Shown here one piece after another: positions 36,601 through 52,400 of a stretch of 64,000 nt of DNA (position 1 is the stretch's first letter; every line of letters starts with the position of its first letter). Source of the DNA: Toxoplasma gondii ME49 (Eukaryota; Apicomplexa; Conoidasida; Eucoccidiorida; Sarcocystidae). The notes beneath the pieces were generated by a model that searched no databases, was not told the origin of the DNA, and saw only the letters and a program-made list of their open reading frames with translations. The position numbers and the translations under genes were made by a program. The stretch lies in assembly GCF_000006565.2 (NCBI RefSeq), contig NC_031478.1:5108212-5172211 (forward strand). The letters are read 5' to 3'.

Positions 36601-39600
36601 GAGAGCACAAAAATGAGAGGAATGGTGTTCTTTGAGGCGTTAAAAACCGCCTCCAAATTCAGGGGTGGCGAGTCGACGAAGCGCCCATCCATGGTCTCGG
36701 CAATGAAGCGCGTTGCCGCAGGAAGGAAACGATCTGGTCTCAGAGATCGAATAATCAACAGTCTCTGGAGCGAGTCCAGCCGTGTCTGCCACTCTCCAGG
36801 AAGCGACTCTCTCTCCGGTTCCACTGTCGCGTACCACTTCCGCCAATCTCTGAAGGAGGGCAGGCCGGAACCAAGAGGAGGACAATTATCAATCGATCAG
36901 TCCTTAGTCGTCCATCGGACCTTCCGAAACGCAGATAACCTAAAACTGATCACGGGCTCATACATCGCAGTATAGATGCCAGTGTGTGTATCATATAGTC
37001 AGCACAAGGACATATGCATACACACATACAAATGTGTAAATATATATACATATATTTATATATGTATATATATGTATATATATATATATATATACGTTCA
37101 TGGTTGTAGAGATGTGTATGCTGACCCCTCCACACAAGAAAATATTTTGATGTATAGTTCCGCATGTACACAGACTCGTTCAGGCTAGCCATCCACAGGT
37201 GAAAGCGTCTCCATGCGCTCTGGTGCCACACGGTCGCCCCATAGTTGTCGTGACGCCAAATACCGGTGTATATTCGAAGACCGATCTGATTGCCATGTGG
37301 ATGCTTAACGATAGAGTTGGGGGCAGCGACGGGCGTTGGAGTACTTGGGTGGGCGTTCGAAAAAAACGATGCATGATGCCCCTACCTCAGACTTTGCTCG
37401 TACGACGTCTGGAACCCTTGGAAGTTCTGCAATTTGCTCAGTTCGCAAATGCTGTCCCAGACGCTCTCGCTGATCCAGTCGGGGTCTGGATTTTGCTCTT
37501 GGTTCCTTCGATCGGCTACGCTCGCTCCCGTCAGAAGGAACTGGTACTCTTCTCTGTTTAGTTGGCCTCGAGACTGAAGAATACTTGTAGTCAAATGCAG
37601 ACTCAGCAGCAGCTTGTGTTTCTCGAATAAACCTAGACACGCGTTCCTGATGAATGGCGAGAAAACAAGCAAAGTCTTGCTACTGTGCAGATCCCGCCGC
37701 CTTCACGCACGGCGCGGCAGAGAGCGCCGATTCGTGCTTCGGCTACTCTTGAAAATTTGGAAATGACTTTAGATGGTCCAGAGACGGGCAGAGGACAAAC
37801 ATCACGCAGAACCTAGACAACCCCGTTGAGTATGAAGCGACGAAGCTCGAGGAGAGAGCGAGAGACTCCATGGACTGATTGCGCCCAGACTGACAAGAAC
37901 GGGACGTACCTGTAGACTGCGACTGTATGGTAGCTGTTGAGTATTTGTACGTGCTCCTCGACAGAAGTCGTCATGGCGTTGTCTTCCTTAGTTTTTTCGA
38001 TGCTTGAAACAAACAACTCGACGTACGAATCGAGCGAAAACTGGTACATGGGATCTGCGACGATCAAGTCATGAAGGACGAAAAAGAGCACCGACGCACG
38101 AATACCGCAGGGCCTGCATTCACATATTCGGAGCAGGAAAAGGAAGAATCAAGAATTGGATTTCATCTGTCACATGTGAACAACCGCGAAATCGGACAGC
38201 AACACTCGAGACGGATCAGCATCCCGTTCCGTGGAAAGTTGCGTTGTAAGCGAGAACAGCCTTGTGAAGAAGAAAGCGACGCTTCTTTATGAAGGAAGTT
38301 AAACCAATTCACCGGGCACTCTATCTTTAACCTCTTAGTAAAGGAGATGGGGATCAATTTCGAAGAATCGATAACTGTGAAGTCACGCGAAGAATAATCG
38401 AAGAACATGCCGCCTTTCCCCTCTATAATGTCCCTCACACTGCAGCACGTAGGGAAATCACAGGCGTTTCTGCGAGTTGGTTGGGCCACAAGCAAGCCTG
38501 CTTTTGTTTCTAAAGCTCACACAACACATGTAGTGTTGCTTGCAAGTCTGTGAAAACCTTACTTGTAAGCGTCTCTCGCCTGGTCAATTTTCTGCATGGT
38601 TTGCTCCGAAACTTCAATTTGCCGAGTGACTTCTCCTGCAATGGACTTTGACTCCTGAAAAGCAACGCGAGCGGAGCCGATACCAACCAACGATCTCGCT
38701 GGTGTTTCTAGGTCGCAGAACGAAAGAACGAGAGGTCACCGTAATACGACATTCTTCTGGAATTGTCGAAAAAGGAAGCAGAAAGCCGTTCGGAAACTCA
38801 TCTTTCAGCCTTGCGGCCGTGGTGAACAGCGCCCTTCTACCCCGCCATTTCTCCAATGAACACTCGACATGCATCTGGGCATATATTTCGACGGATAGAT
38901 GCATGGGCATAAGAATATATATATATATATATATTCATTGTATTTGCAGGTAGCATCTGTTTGACCTTGGATGCCGGCTCTTGGATATGTTATGTGTCTC
39001 TTTCTTTCGATTGCTTATCTGCACAGATGACTCTCGTATGGATATACGACGAATCGCGTACGACACACAGAAGAGTGCCTGGAACCTTTCGTGCCATTTG
39101 TATCGGAAGAAGGGTGATTCGCTCGAGGCTGATCTATCTCCTTTTCTCGCTAAAACCATGATACCTGCAGTGCCGTGATCAACTCCACATCGTCGAGAAG
39201 TGATCCTTGCGAGTTCGTCAGGAGTCTCAGGATTTCGTCCTCCAAGTCTTGAAGTCGACGCCGGCCTTCTGCGAGGCTCACCACCAGTTCATTCTTCTGC
39301 TCTTCTAACCTCGGCTCTTCTTTCATGACCACAATGGCCTGTCGGCGTCCATTGCGAAATCAAAAGCAAAGGAGATTTTTATCAAATGACACGTACAGTG
39401 AATCACAAGTATACATATGCGTGCATTTACACGAATCTGTCAACCTATCTGTCGTTCTTTCTCTCTCTCTCTATATATATATATATATACATACATATAG
39501 ATGTATCTGTATAGATACAGATCTTGTTTTCGAATTACTCAACACATTCGCTCGTTCTTCGAGATCAGAGTGCTCTCATTCAACACAGTTTTCCTCATTC

Positions 39601-41127
39601 GACGCATCCGAATTCATACACACTCAGAGCAGTCACAGCATGTGTGACACAACCTACACAAGCATACATCCACATATGTAGAGAGACAGAAAATGCTTGT
39701 GATGGCTCGAGACAACGACGCATGTCGAGAGGCAGAGAGGACACTGTGTACACCTATGATGAAGTACAGAAACGGATGGCGAAAACACGGCTACCTCGGT
39801 TCGGAGTCACCGGAGAATAGACTTCGCTGTTTATGTCTGCTACGAAAGCCATGCACTGAAATGTGGGTAACGTGATACGCAACGGTACACATTCGGCAAT
39901 GTCCTTTCTCATCTTCATTCGGTTCGTCGTTTGCCTCTCTGAAGCTGCAGTACTTTCCTGGTAACCCCATTCACCTATACACATACCCACGAGCGGGGTG
40001 TTCCCATTTTTCCTACTGATTTCCCTTCGTCTCCACTACTGATTGCACGCCCATACTTTCTGTATGTGTCTGCATGTAGCTATCTGCTTGTCCATATGCG
40101 TGTGTCTATGCCCAGGTGAGTAGAAGCGCCTGCATCTGCGTTTCATCTGAGAGTGGTATACCAGAAGTTGAGCCGTTAGACCATCTTCTTTGACAATAAA
40201 ATTGACAAGATTGACACTCGAGGCGATCTCGGGCATGAAGTGCGGATTTGACATTTTGGTTGTTAGGTAGAATCTGAAGTTCGTATTGTACCGAACGACA
40301 ACGTCTCCTGAAAAGCCCAAAAGTCCAAACAGACGAACGCGGGCGTTCGGCGACAAAATTCAATTCCACCTGAGCTGTCAAGGTGAAGATGAATGCTTGG
40401 CTACCTGCACAAGCTCAGAGAGTGCGGCATCAAGTTCTGAAAAAAAGACACCAGTCCCGGTCTACAAAGAACGCCTTCTTTGGACCAGCCTGCATGTACT
40501 CCTGAGGCATTGTGACGATGTTTCTGTGCGCATGTGCTTGCGGCATAGCACGACATTTACATTAAACTATGCAAACCTCTTTGCATTTTATACCCTCTCT
40601 ATAGACGTGTGCATTGACGCTTCGGCACACCGGCTGCAAGAATCAGGCTCTCCCGGCTGAGGCTACCGCGTTCTAGAACCATTTCTTTTTGACAGAGACA
40701 ACGGCGTAGGTACACGTTTACTTCTCCTGTATCTTCATACCAGCTGAAGAAACATAGAAACTTACATATCTACATATACGGCCGTCCATAAAGAGCGAAT
40801 ACCACCGCATGAAGAAACGGAAGAGATTTCATTTTCAACATGTACCCTCTAAACCTGTTCCTCAGTCCGACAATGTTCTTATTGATTGTTCGTTTTGCGG
40901 TACGATGCGCTGTTCGCAGTGCCCCGAACACCTGCACTGAACGGGTTCTCAGCATGTATGCTCAACAAAGACACATAGTGCAGTTCCTCAGGCAACCAAG
41001 CGGTATCTTTCGCCCCTCGAGCTCCTAAGCAGGACCTTTACAGCAAAAACATGACGGCATGCATCTACTCGTAATCAGTTGCGTAAAGCTGGGGAAGGCA
41101 ATACATCTATCTACCTGTTTCTCTCAC

Positions 41128-41158
<31 letters not shown>

Positions 41159-44100
41159 CTGAAGGAGGACAGGGTGTGTCAAGCATCGTTAAAAGCAGGG
41201 ATGTTGGCGTTGGGTCGCTCCTTTCCCAGTTTATGACTTCCGACCACTGGGCAGCGCTTCCCCCAACGCTTGCCTCTCACGGTGGCCTCACCTATCCTGA
41301 TTGAGGGTGATCCTCCGACATCAGTGATTCTCTGAGCGAGAAGCGACTCGAGAGAAGGGTCTATCCCGTTCTGCACTCTCTCCATAAGAAGCGGCTTCCC
41401 ATTTTCAACAGCCGTGGTGATGACTCGCATGTAGTTTCTTGTCTCAGGGTCGACGAGCTGAGCATTGACGGAGAGAGACAGCGACCGCATTTCACAGTAG
41501 CAAAAGCAGCAGCCACAGATGAAGAGGTTCCTCCCCACCGTTTAAAGTCTATTGGCCTTCATTTATGAGCAATGTTGGAGTCAGATCGATCCTTATTCAT
41601 GCCCTTGTAAAACATCTACTCTCCCACTAAGCGAAGGACGCTAAACCTGTCTGCGAGAACGCCCGAGCGTTCTGGATCGGAGCCTCTGTGCGTCTTCCCC
41701 CTACTTCGATCTCGCGGGATCCTCCTGACCTGCGCGTCAGTACTCGTCCCGGACTAGGGAATGCCCATGCAACTTTATTCTATTTGAGCGTTGGAGATCT
41801 TGTCGAGACCGGTGACTCCTCACAGTTTGTGGAATTCAGCTGGAGGCGAGATTGCATGTTGGATTTCGCCTTATCAGTGTGAACTATAGGGGTGCTTTGT
41901 TCACAGCTTGGACTGTTCCGTTCGTTCTCCAACCGTGATGTTCAGTGTTTCGACCGCACTCACCCACTTGTCAACGTAGAATCTGGCGACGAGCTGTCAT
42001 TCCCCCATCCCGCCCCCAGGGTGTTTGCCTGTCCGTCATTTGTGCTCACCCTCAGGTCGTTTGCGGCCTCGAGTCGGCGAATCCATTTTGTCGCCTGGTT
42101 CTGAGGATCGATCATCAGCGGCCAGCGCCGAGACATTGTCACCAAGACGCCGTTTTCTGTCGAGAAACGGTCCGAGGGAAGTCCTTGGAGATTCCACTGT
42201 CGCACATCGATCGGTCTCGCCAGAAAATCCGCAAAGTCAAAATTCGGATTGTGCGGAATGTTGAAGGTGCTCACCAGCGGCACCCAGCTTTGCGTGACCT
42301 AGACAAATCACAGGAAAGCGGGAGTCAGGCACAAGGACAGTAAGGGAGAGACGCAGAGACATGCGGAGACACAGACGTAAACAGGGGAGAACGGAAGGAG
42401 AAAACTGAAGTCGACCCAAGACAGACCGTAGACAGCCTGAACGGAGTGTCAAGACAAGATTGTGTCCAGGCAAGCATGAGCGGCGAGAAGGTTCTGGCCC
42501 GCTTAGGGTGTCCAAAGAAGAAACCGCAAAAGCTGCAGTTGTCCACGGAGAAGGAAAATATAGAAGAAAGACACGAACGATCAGTGACCTCTCACTGAAG
42601 AGAAAAAATGCACAACGCGTAGCATACCGTGGAGAAGATCCGATTTGCAGGTGCATATCTGAAAGACCACTGGGTGGCGAGGCGAAAAAATTCTATCGGT
42701 CAGGCACTTTGAACTGCAGACTTGATGGAGCGCCGACATCGATATTGCTCACGAAATGTTATCGTCGGTGTCATAGTACTCCTGGGTCTTCGAGTTTCCC
42801 AGGAAACAAGAATACCGAAGATCCCCATTAGGCAGTTTACCCCACGTACTCAACATCTGCGAAAAACTCGGCTGTACACTCGACTGCAGTCTCTCCACAC
42901 ACAAATGGATCGCCCCTTGTCTGATACATGCAAGACGAGGGCAAGAGGTTCTGAACGCGATGGATCCCTCTTGCGACTCTCCCAGGTAACCTCTTTATCA
43001 CCACCCACACTGGAGTTCGAAAGTTGTTTCCCCACCTCAGGGCGTAATCCATGGGTTACTGTGTTAACTCGACTTCGTAAACAAAGACCTTCAAGACCTC
43101 AAGCAAATATCATGGGGAACTTGGTTGCCTGTACCTCATACTTCGAGTCAGCAAAATAGAACTGGGATCCGGAGAAGTAAGGACCACGGTAGGTTTAATC
43201 TTAGATAGAGTAGGGTCCCAGAGCTACAAATCAACTCCACATGGATGCCTGTTCTTCACTGCAGCTGCAGCGGAAGGTTCAAGTAGGCTGCAGCGTGCAG
43301 AACCCCCGGCGACGCGCGCGTCCGCAGTTCCCCTTTGCGACCAGGCCTCGCAAAAGAGACAAGACGTTTTTCGTTGGCAAATGACACTGGTGTGATTTGA
43401 ATGCTTGCTAAGGTTTCCTCACAAGGCGCTTCCGGTAGTCGGCGTTGAAGGGTCCAGCGTAGGCCATGAACGCTGCGGCAACCAAGCAATCGCCCGGGAG
43501 CGCCTTCAACTTCTCCGTGCTTTGAGCGAGAGAGATCTCCCACCTGTCGCGCTCTCCGGCGAGTCCAGCAATCAGACTTTCTGCGCGTTCCATCTTCAGT
43601 TTTAATTCCTCTGCAGACGCGTTCAGCTCGTCCTTGGTCCGAATTGAGGCGTTGTACTGGTCTTTCAGCTCTTCCAGACGCTGCTGAATATCCTGGAGTC
43701 TGGTCCGAGAAACAGGTCAGAGGAAAACACACCCGGCAAGTTCCTTCTTACACTTCCGGCTGACAAGAGCGAGGCGTTCGACGTATCATATATCTTAACG
43801 CATGTGTAGGTACATGGATGAATTCGACGACATACAGGACATCGGTACCGAGTGTTAAATGGGGACCCCAAGCCTCCGTTTTCCTAACGGTTGGTGGTTT
43901 CCCAAACGGGGCTAACGATGCATATTTTTAGACAAGTGCAGACTTCACGCAAACAAAGCACTCTGCATTTTCTCGCGAGAACATCGGTAGGACGACGTCC
44001 GAGATGCATATATAAATTTGCAGATGGCAGAGAGGAAGGCCAATGGATGACGGCATTTGGCCAACACTTGCAGACCTGAACGCAGTGCGAAAGTGTGAAT

Positions 44101-47100
44101 AGGTGATCAGGAAGGATCAACTGTGTCTTGTCTTCCTACCTCTGTGTGGAGGCCAAAAGATCCATCTGTTTCTTTTCCAGTTGTTCCTCAGCCAGTCGGA
44201 GCCGCAGCCGCTTGGGCTCAACCTCACGATAAACTTCCGCATACATTTGCATGGCATGCACCCACATGCAGAGGGCGCCCGCGGCTCTGGATACCTTTAG
44301 CACATTGTTGGGCGCAAACGTGGGGTCTTTCGTGAATTTCTCGATTTTCTTCAGAGTGTTATTCGAGATCGAATCTTTGTCAAAGTTCTTGACTTTAGTG
44401 AGGAAACTGGGGTCGTTAAGCTCCACTTTCGCTTGCGCCCAGGAAGGCGTCTTCTCCATCACTGTCATCACGGCTGCCATCGTCTTGACGACGAGGTCTA
44501 GGACGCAAGCACACAACCGACGCCGGAGACTCCATCACAAGTGAAACCTGTAGATTCCGATGTGCAGCATGCAGTTTATGCACATAGGTAATCATGTTAA
44601 TGTGTCTGTATGGACAGCGAGGTACAGGATGCTGCATGCGCAGATCAGCTCATACGAATTCGTATGTAGACAGAACCACTTGTGCAAGCAGACGCTGAAA
44701 CGTATAAGGATCAACAAAAAGCAGATTACGTGTATTACCTCAAGAGCGCTTCACGCATCTAAATGAACAGAATCACTTACATGTATACCAGTCATACGCG
44801 CACTTCCGCATATATTATCATATATATAGGTATATTTATATATTTTATATACATGTCTCACCTGGAGGCTTGGTATATGCTTTGACCTCAGCGACGGACT
44901 TTTTGTCGAGTTTTTCGAGAGCATCGATGGCTGCCTCGAGTGCAGGCATGGCCTTTGCGAGGTCGCGCCGTGCGTCTTCGGAGAGGATTTTCGTTTCGAC
45001 TTCTTCTTTGCTAATTCGGTCGCTGTCCGCTTCGACCTAGGAGTGTGACATCTCAACGGAATTGGAGTGAGTACAGTTTCAACGAGATGTGGAAGACGCC
45101 GTTCTTTCCTGTAGCCTACCGCGATTGCGGACCCCTCCTTAGTAACCGTCATTGGAAACACTAATGCCTACTGGCTTCGATGTATTTGTGCATCCGTTGA
45201 TCTGGTACAAAGGCAGCCCAGTGCCTTTAGATGACCTCTCGAGCTGTACATCCATCTGTCTCTTCTCCTGGGTGTCTTAAATGTACGTTTTACGGCTCGC
45301 TACATTTGCACACCACATCTTACATTTCGCGGCAGAAACAAGGGCACACACAGCATGAACCCGCGCTATTTGCTGTCCGTCTCTCACCGCCTTTTTTTGT
45401 CTCTGTTTTCTCTTGTGTCTTCTTCATATCGAAAGCACAAGATTCGATCTGTGCAGGCCTCGTCTCTTTGATATGAGAGGCGGCAAGGAACTCCAGCACC
45501 TACCTGTTTTTTCTGTTCATCTGCAACGCTTCGCTTCTCCACAATGACAACCAAGAGGTCTTGACACTCTGTTTGTTTCTTCGCAACGATCTCCTTCTTT
45601 CTCTCCAATTCGGTTCCCATGACTTCAACCTGTGCGCGCGTCTCGACGAGTTTGTGCAGACCCACTGTGAGCTTGTGAACGAGTTCCTGAACTTCTTCTG
45701 TCTTTTCCCGATACAGGCGGATGTACCCCTGGAAGTGGACAAGAGCAGAGGACGCACCTTTGATGTCGAGTAGAGAACGCAACAAAACAGAGATAGGAAC
45801 GATTGAGAAAACGTCGAAGGCGGGGAACATGCAGCCGGACCACCTACGTAAAATACGTTTTCACCAACCACGCACGAGTACCGCTCTGCGAATCATCCAC
45901 ATGCGTGTGCACTCAGACGCATGCAAGGAAAGAAAAATATAGATACCCATATAGATACACATCACTACAACTACGTTTGCAGACGATTGTTGGCAGCAGA
46001 GTCATCCACGGGTTGCAGATGCCTGCGTGAACTCAAACCTATGGACCCCCACAGTTTCAAGCGTAAAACATTTATGCGCAACATGAAGCATAAATATACA
46101 TACATGTATATGCATATACATATATATATATATATATGTGTGTGTACACTGTGCGGCAGAAGAAGCGTGCGTGCCGGCGAGTGTTCTCATACCTGAACTA
46201 ATTCGAGGAATTTCGTTGGGGTGACGTAGTTTCGTCTCTTCATTTCTGCAAACATTCTCTCCGACTCAGCTATGACCGAGGCGTGAGCAGCAGAAACGAC
46301 TTGCGTGATACTTTGGCGGTGCTCCACTTCAACTGTCGAGTCGACCAAGAACGTCGCTGCAACTTCAGTGAGAGCGTCTTCGGGCCAAGGAAAGAACCAG
46401 TCGATGGTTGTATTGTTCACGACGCCCGGATAGTTTCTGACAAGACGCAAAGTCGCAAGGTCTTTTGTCGTCTATGTTTAGTTGATCAACTGTGTTTCCT
46501 CCTATTCACGCAAGCATATGTAAATATATTCACATTTGTATACCTCTACGCAATACATGGTACAGGTCCTTGTGTGTACATTCTGTACAGACACATCTAC
46601 GACAGTGGAAGAATGAGAGAAATGATTCCTGGGAGACTCACAGACGCTGCTGTGCCACGCGGCGATGTTTCCCACAACAGACTCGCGCATCAATCGATTG
46701 AAAGGATGGCGGGTCTACTTATATATATATACATATATTTATATATATATATATATATATATATACATGAGGGTTTGTCTGCAAATAGGGTCAGATGTGG
46801 GTCGGCCATTGTGTGGAGAGTTCGTCGGTGTAAAACAGGCGCGGACGAACCCACCCTTACGAGCCTTGCTGAGTCTTGGGTACCTGCAGTAGTCTCGAAG
46901 CTGCTGCCCGATGGGGCGGACGCAGAAAACAATGTGGAGGTTTTCTCGGGCTCGCGACAAGAAGAAATCGTGCATGGCGTCTCTATTAGAAGGATTAACT
47001 CCCGCGGCCCTGGCTGCTTTTTCCAGCTCCGCAGAAATCGCAGAAAACTCGTCGGTGGTGAAGAGATTCGAGACCTCTCCGGAACTCAGCATGTTGTGCA

Positions 47101-49407
47101 CATCTTCAATAAACGACTCGCTCAGAATATTCGCATCGGAGAGAAGGAAGGTGGTGCGTTTGCCGTCCACGCCTGTTTGACACAACAGGAAGACGCACCG
47201 TGCAAGAAATACCAAACCCTCCTGATGTCCTTCCTGGAGTCAAACTACCAAAGTCTCAGGTGACACGCAAGACGCGAGCGATTTATCCCCGCTTCATGGC
47301 GCCTCCAGAGGGACACAGGTAACCCAGCTTGCACTTTCAAACTTATAAACGTCCCGTCACACGCATCGTCTCATAAATGCGTATGTGTAAATATGAATAT
47401 ATATATATATATATATATGTAAATGAATCTATATCTGCGTCTGCATAGATAAATACATCTACACGTGCATATATATGTACATGTGGAATTGTTCCAACAC
47501 GGAGGTGCTGGAAGAGGCAAGTTGGTTTTGAAACGCAGATGGTCATGCTCTTGTTTCCTCACCTGTTGCATTGTACAGTTTCTTTAGGTCTTCCTGGAAC
47601 TCGGGGTGGCCGTAGTCTCGATTCACCTCGATTTGGAAGCACTGGTGGTCTGCCAGGAAGCATGCAAACAGCGTAAGAGAGTGGCGACCGCTCCCGCCGA
47701 CTCCCACCAGCGTCGCATGTCCGTTCGGGAGGCAAAGGATGCGGAAAATTCGACAACAGTGCTCGATAGCGTCCCTGCACAGAAAGAAAAGTTGGTTCCC
47801 CCCGGATTTCCATAGCGTGCGAACTCGCGAGGATGACTCTCTGCCTCCGACTGCACCGCCTCTCTGTGCACGCGCTGTGTCACGGACGTTTCAAAAGTCG
47901 CTCCGAGAAGACAATCGGTGTCGCTGAAAGGAATGCCGTTCAGGAAATATGTGCAGACGGGCTCCGCTAGCAGCAGAGGCTACATTCCAAGTTGTCTCTG
48001 TATCTCGGCCTTCTTTCCTCGCGATTTGACGCAGTTGGTTCGTCGTGAAAGCCTATCGGTGAGTCGTTTGCGAAGCGAATCGAACGCACGCTGGTCTGTG
48101 CATCAACGTCTGTGGCCTCTTAGAACACTCTGAATCCCGCGTCTGTGGTAAGACGGAGAAACGCCTCAGACCAAACCTTTTGGAAAGAGGGGCAAGTGCC
48201 TGCATTGGCCTTGACGCGTGGTAACTCAACGTGAATAAACAGAGACGTTCGACTATCTACGAGACCGACTGTGCCTTCAGTTCTGAGCCTTGGGCAATGT
48301 GGATTTGCGGTCTGCGACGACGAAAGAAATCGGAACCTCGTGCGTCCCGTGGAAGCAGTGTGAGTCTGTGAGATCTACGACAGGAGTCCAACTCGAGGGA
48401 TAGGCTCCCCGTATCAGAAGTGGACATGTACTGGTGTCTCATAGAGATCCCAACGGAGCCTCGTTTCGCTTCCTGCCTTTCGCTTTTTCCGGATGTGACG
48501 ACAACACCCAAGAAGCTGTGAAGACGACGCAACTGACTTGAAGAGCACCACAGGCATGCGGCCGCGCAGGCTGCGTTCGTTGTATTCCTCCAACTTGGCT
48601 GCGAGGAAAGTTTTCAGCATTTGTTTGTCGGATACTTCGTCGTAGGACGCCTCAGCTCCAGGCGTGCTGTCAAACGGAAGAGCCACGAAAATCAAATCCT
48701 TCTCGGCCCTGCAGATGTCCTTGACTCCCATCTGTAGCGTCTTGTCCAGGACGCCGTCAAGAATGTGAAGAAGTTCACCCCGATCCTCCTCAGAGGCTAG
48801 ACGATCGTGAAACACACGCATGCACTCATGGAGCCTGAAGTGAAAACAACAAGGGCACAACAAGAGACACACACGTATCGGCGTGCGACTGTGTGTATCT
48901 GCATGCGTCGACGCCTGTCCACAGGTTCTCCAAACGTGCATTCCTAGACCTTCATCTATACATGAGTTATTATATATGTACATATATATATATATATATA
49001 TATATGTGCATCACTAAACGTCTTCGACTCGCTTACCATAGTCTGAGAATGCTGTCTCTGTCTTCATACACATGCGGCTCAGCCTGGTAGATCCCCTGGA
49101 ATACTCGCGACATGTCCCGCATGTTGAACAAATAATGGGGCTTGTCAGGTTTCGGAAGGAACTGCTCGCGAACTTGTTCGAAGAGGGAAATCGTTGCAGT
49201 CGCCAAATTCTCCGCATTTGTCTTAATGTCCTGGACGAAAAGATAGACAAATACACCCCGATAACTCTTCTTCCTCAACGCAATTCCACCCATGGCGGCG
49301 CTTTCTGCTTAATCGCCGTAATACGAACAGTTGTGGACACAGCGACTTTTCGATACGTATCCAGGGACCCACACGGGCATGCAGATGCGTGTTTACAGAT
49401 GTGTAGG

Positions 49408-49440
<33 letters not shown>

Positions 49441-52400
49441 ATATATATATATATGTACTTCCATGTATAAATAAATATATATGTATATATAACTAAATAG
49501 ATATAAATATACATATGTAACTATAATTATGTATGTGTATAGATATACTTATATATATTTCCTATGCGTCTGAAGATGAGAACCAATTCGACTATGGATA
49601 CAGATCGGCAAGTGATGGTTCCGGATGCTAGAAAGAAATTTTCGCTCACCTCGCGGAAATCGGAGAATTTATGAATGGCGAGCGTGTTGAAGATTCGCTT
49701 GACCTGCTGCTCGTCAGGCTCTGTGAAATTGAGTAAGTTGAAGCGCGACTGAAGGCGGGCAGGAATCACGGACCGTCCCCCTCCAGGAGGCCCCATGGCT
49801 GCCAAGATCTGCGTGTCTTGCACATACTTCACCGTTTGCTTTCCCCTGTCATACCTGGGGAACAGACACGTGACAAGGGAGAGGCCGAATCGCGTTTTCC
49901 GTCTCGACAGCAAGCGATCGGAAGTCACAAAACGGCATCCTAAGTATCGCTGAAGCGTCGGCAAAAAGACGCAAGGCTCAAACTCACGAAAGACCCGATA
50001 CATCTTGAGCACAGGAAACGCTGCATGCATCAGCTGACAACAAACTATCAATTAGATGATCGAACATGCACTCGTCTAGTTAGCGCGAGACACTTCCGAG
50101 CCTCAAACCATAGCTTTGTCATCTCAATGGTTTCCGATAGATCCGTAGAAATGATGTGTACATAGTTCAACCCGGTAATACATAGTCCAGTAAACGAGTA
50201 TGAGATTTGATGCTCTGTCTCTCTACGGGGATGATGATAAGCGGCTCGATCTGGAAGAAAAGGCAGGGGCATACGGAGGGCCAGTCCTGAACCGGTTTCT
50301 ATATTTGACAAACACGCAAGCCTTGTCGCAAGGCCCACTTGTCACAGGGGTCTCTCCTCAGTAGTATCGGGCGAAACAGTTCACTCAGACTGATTAACTC
50401 CCTGCCAAACAACTCCCTCCTGGGAGAGTATTTACCAGACTTCCCGTCTCAGCGAACGAACGCTGGCTTTCTGGTGACTTGCACGATCGATCTAGGGAAG
50501 GTGGAATCGCTCGGTCCGGCTTCTTTTTTTTCCTTACGTGTCCATGGTATGCAATACCAATCAGAAGGCAGCTGAAGCTAGACGCCCTGTGACGCATCTA
50601 GGGTAAAAGCTGTAATCATTTGGACTCGACTGAGCCCTGTAACTAAAATAGTAAAGGTATAAGATGAGGCTAAATTTAGATCGCAGGCGTTTCCCTCCCT
50701 TGCTCTCGTACCAGCAGCCATAGTCAATGAGTTGCCGAAGGAGCTCGAGCGGCGGCTGAGATCCGAAGGTGTCCTTGCGGGGCAAGTTCAAGTCGTCTAC
50801 AAAGCACGCCAGTCGCTTATTCCCGGGGGGTCCGTACTTGTCCTTCACTCGCTTTTCGAGCTTTCCCTCAATGATCTAATGTGTGGCAACACAGGGCGCA
50901 TCCAGTTGCGTACCACGGCTTTTCCAAATGCGAGACTCCACAGCTACGGCTGGCGTTGCGCACGCATCTCTTCCTCATCCCGTCAGAAGCTAAGGCGCGT
51001 CTCCCCAACTTGCGTAAAAGGAGTTACACATTCGAGGACCGTCGCCTCCATGGTTTGTGGTACCTTGGAACCGCGACGTATCCAGAGCGAAGTTTGAACG
51101 TGAAGCCGCTTACTGTCCTAAGGTGTTGTGTTACTCGAAATAAAATGTTCTGCGAGTCTGTACGCCCCCCACACGGGTCAGACCTTCGGCCTCAGAGAGC
51201 CGGAATGGCGAAGTGAATGGTTTCGAGAGACGCACTGACCTGCTGCGTTTTCTTCGACGAAGTCTGGGCGGAGAAATTGATGATGAGAGTCGCGTGAGTG
51301 CTTTCGGGCAACTCCTGCATCACCGTCGTCAAAATCGAAGACGTTTTACCAGTTCCCGTCTGCCCGACGCAGAGTGCGTGTCTTCTGTGCAAGATGAGTC
51401 CGCTCAGCACATGGCCATTTCTCAAGACGTCGACCGTGGGTACGATGATCTTATGGAAAGGCGTCCCCTCGAAGGGCCTAGAGGCAGAGTCACGGGAAAC
51501 ACACGAATTACGTGAAGCATGTTTGCGGAAGGGGATCTCATGGATGTACTATGTTTCGACTTGTTTTTTGAGGTTTCGATAAACCGTCAACTACGTCTCC
51601 ACTGAAGATGTCTCCAATGTGTAGGTGTAAAGAAAACTCAAAGTTGCGCTGTGGAGAAACTGACAATCTGGAAGATCCTCTTGAGCCCCGTACGGTACTC
51701 TGCCCACTGCGTTTCACGGCACCAGACAGCATCCTGAGCGCCGCAGTCATGCGACAAACATGGAGGGGAGACGGTCTCAATGGGTGGCGTCTCTTGTTGT
51801 ACCCGGCAGCTTCCTCTGGCGGACAAATGCATACTGATCACGACATACAGGACGCGTAAAGGAAGAATAGCACACGACTCTCCTCACGCAGTTCAACTCT
51901 GTATATGCGTTGTCTCAGATGCGCAACGGCACATATATGAGCAAGGAGAACTACAGCTTGCCTTTGTACCTATACTGGCTTGGCAGGCGGTCTTCCCACA
52001 ACTTCCAGTCCTGTTTCTCGTAGTTGAGGAAATAGTCATAGACCAAGTGCCCCGGCGGAAAGGAAGGCTCGATCTGTCGGATGCACCGGTCCACTAAGGG
52101 ACGGCTTGCGGCGTCGACAGATGCTCCAAGAGACCAAACCACCGAAAACGCAAAAACCTTTTCCACCATTGAAAACTGCTTCTCGCCCTACAAAGGAAGG
52201 ATCACAGAGAGAAGCTCGCAATCCGCTACAGACACGTACGTCATACACGCCTCTTTGACACAGACAGAGCTATCTACCTATATATATATATATATATATA
52301 CATATAAATACATAGATATATATATATATATGCATATGTAAGTGGATGCATGAAGCGATAGATGCACGTGTATGTGAATGTGTGCACAAGTTCCTATGCT

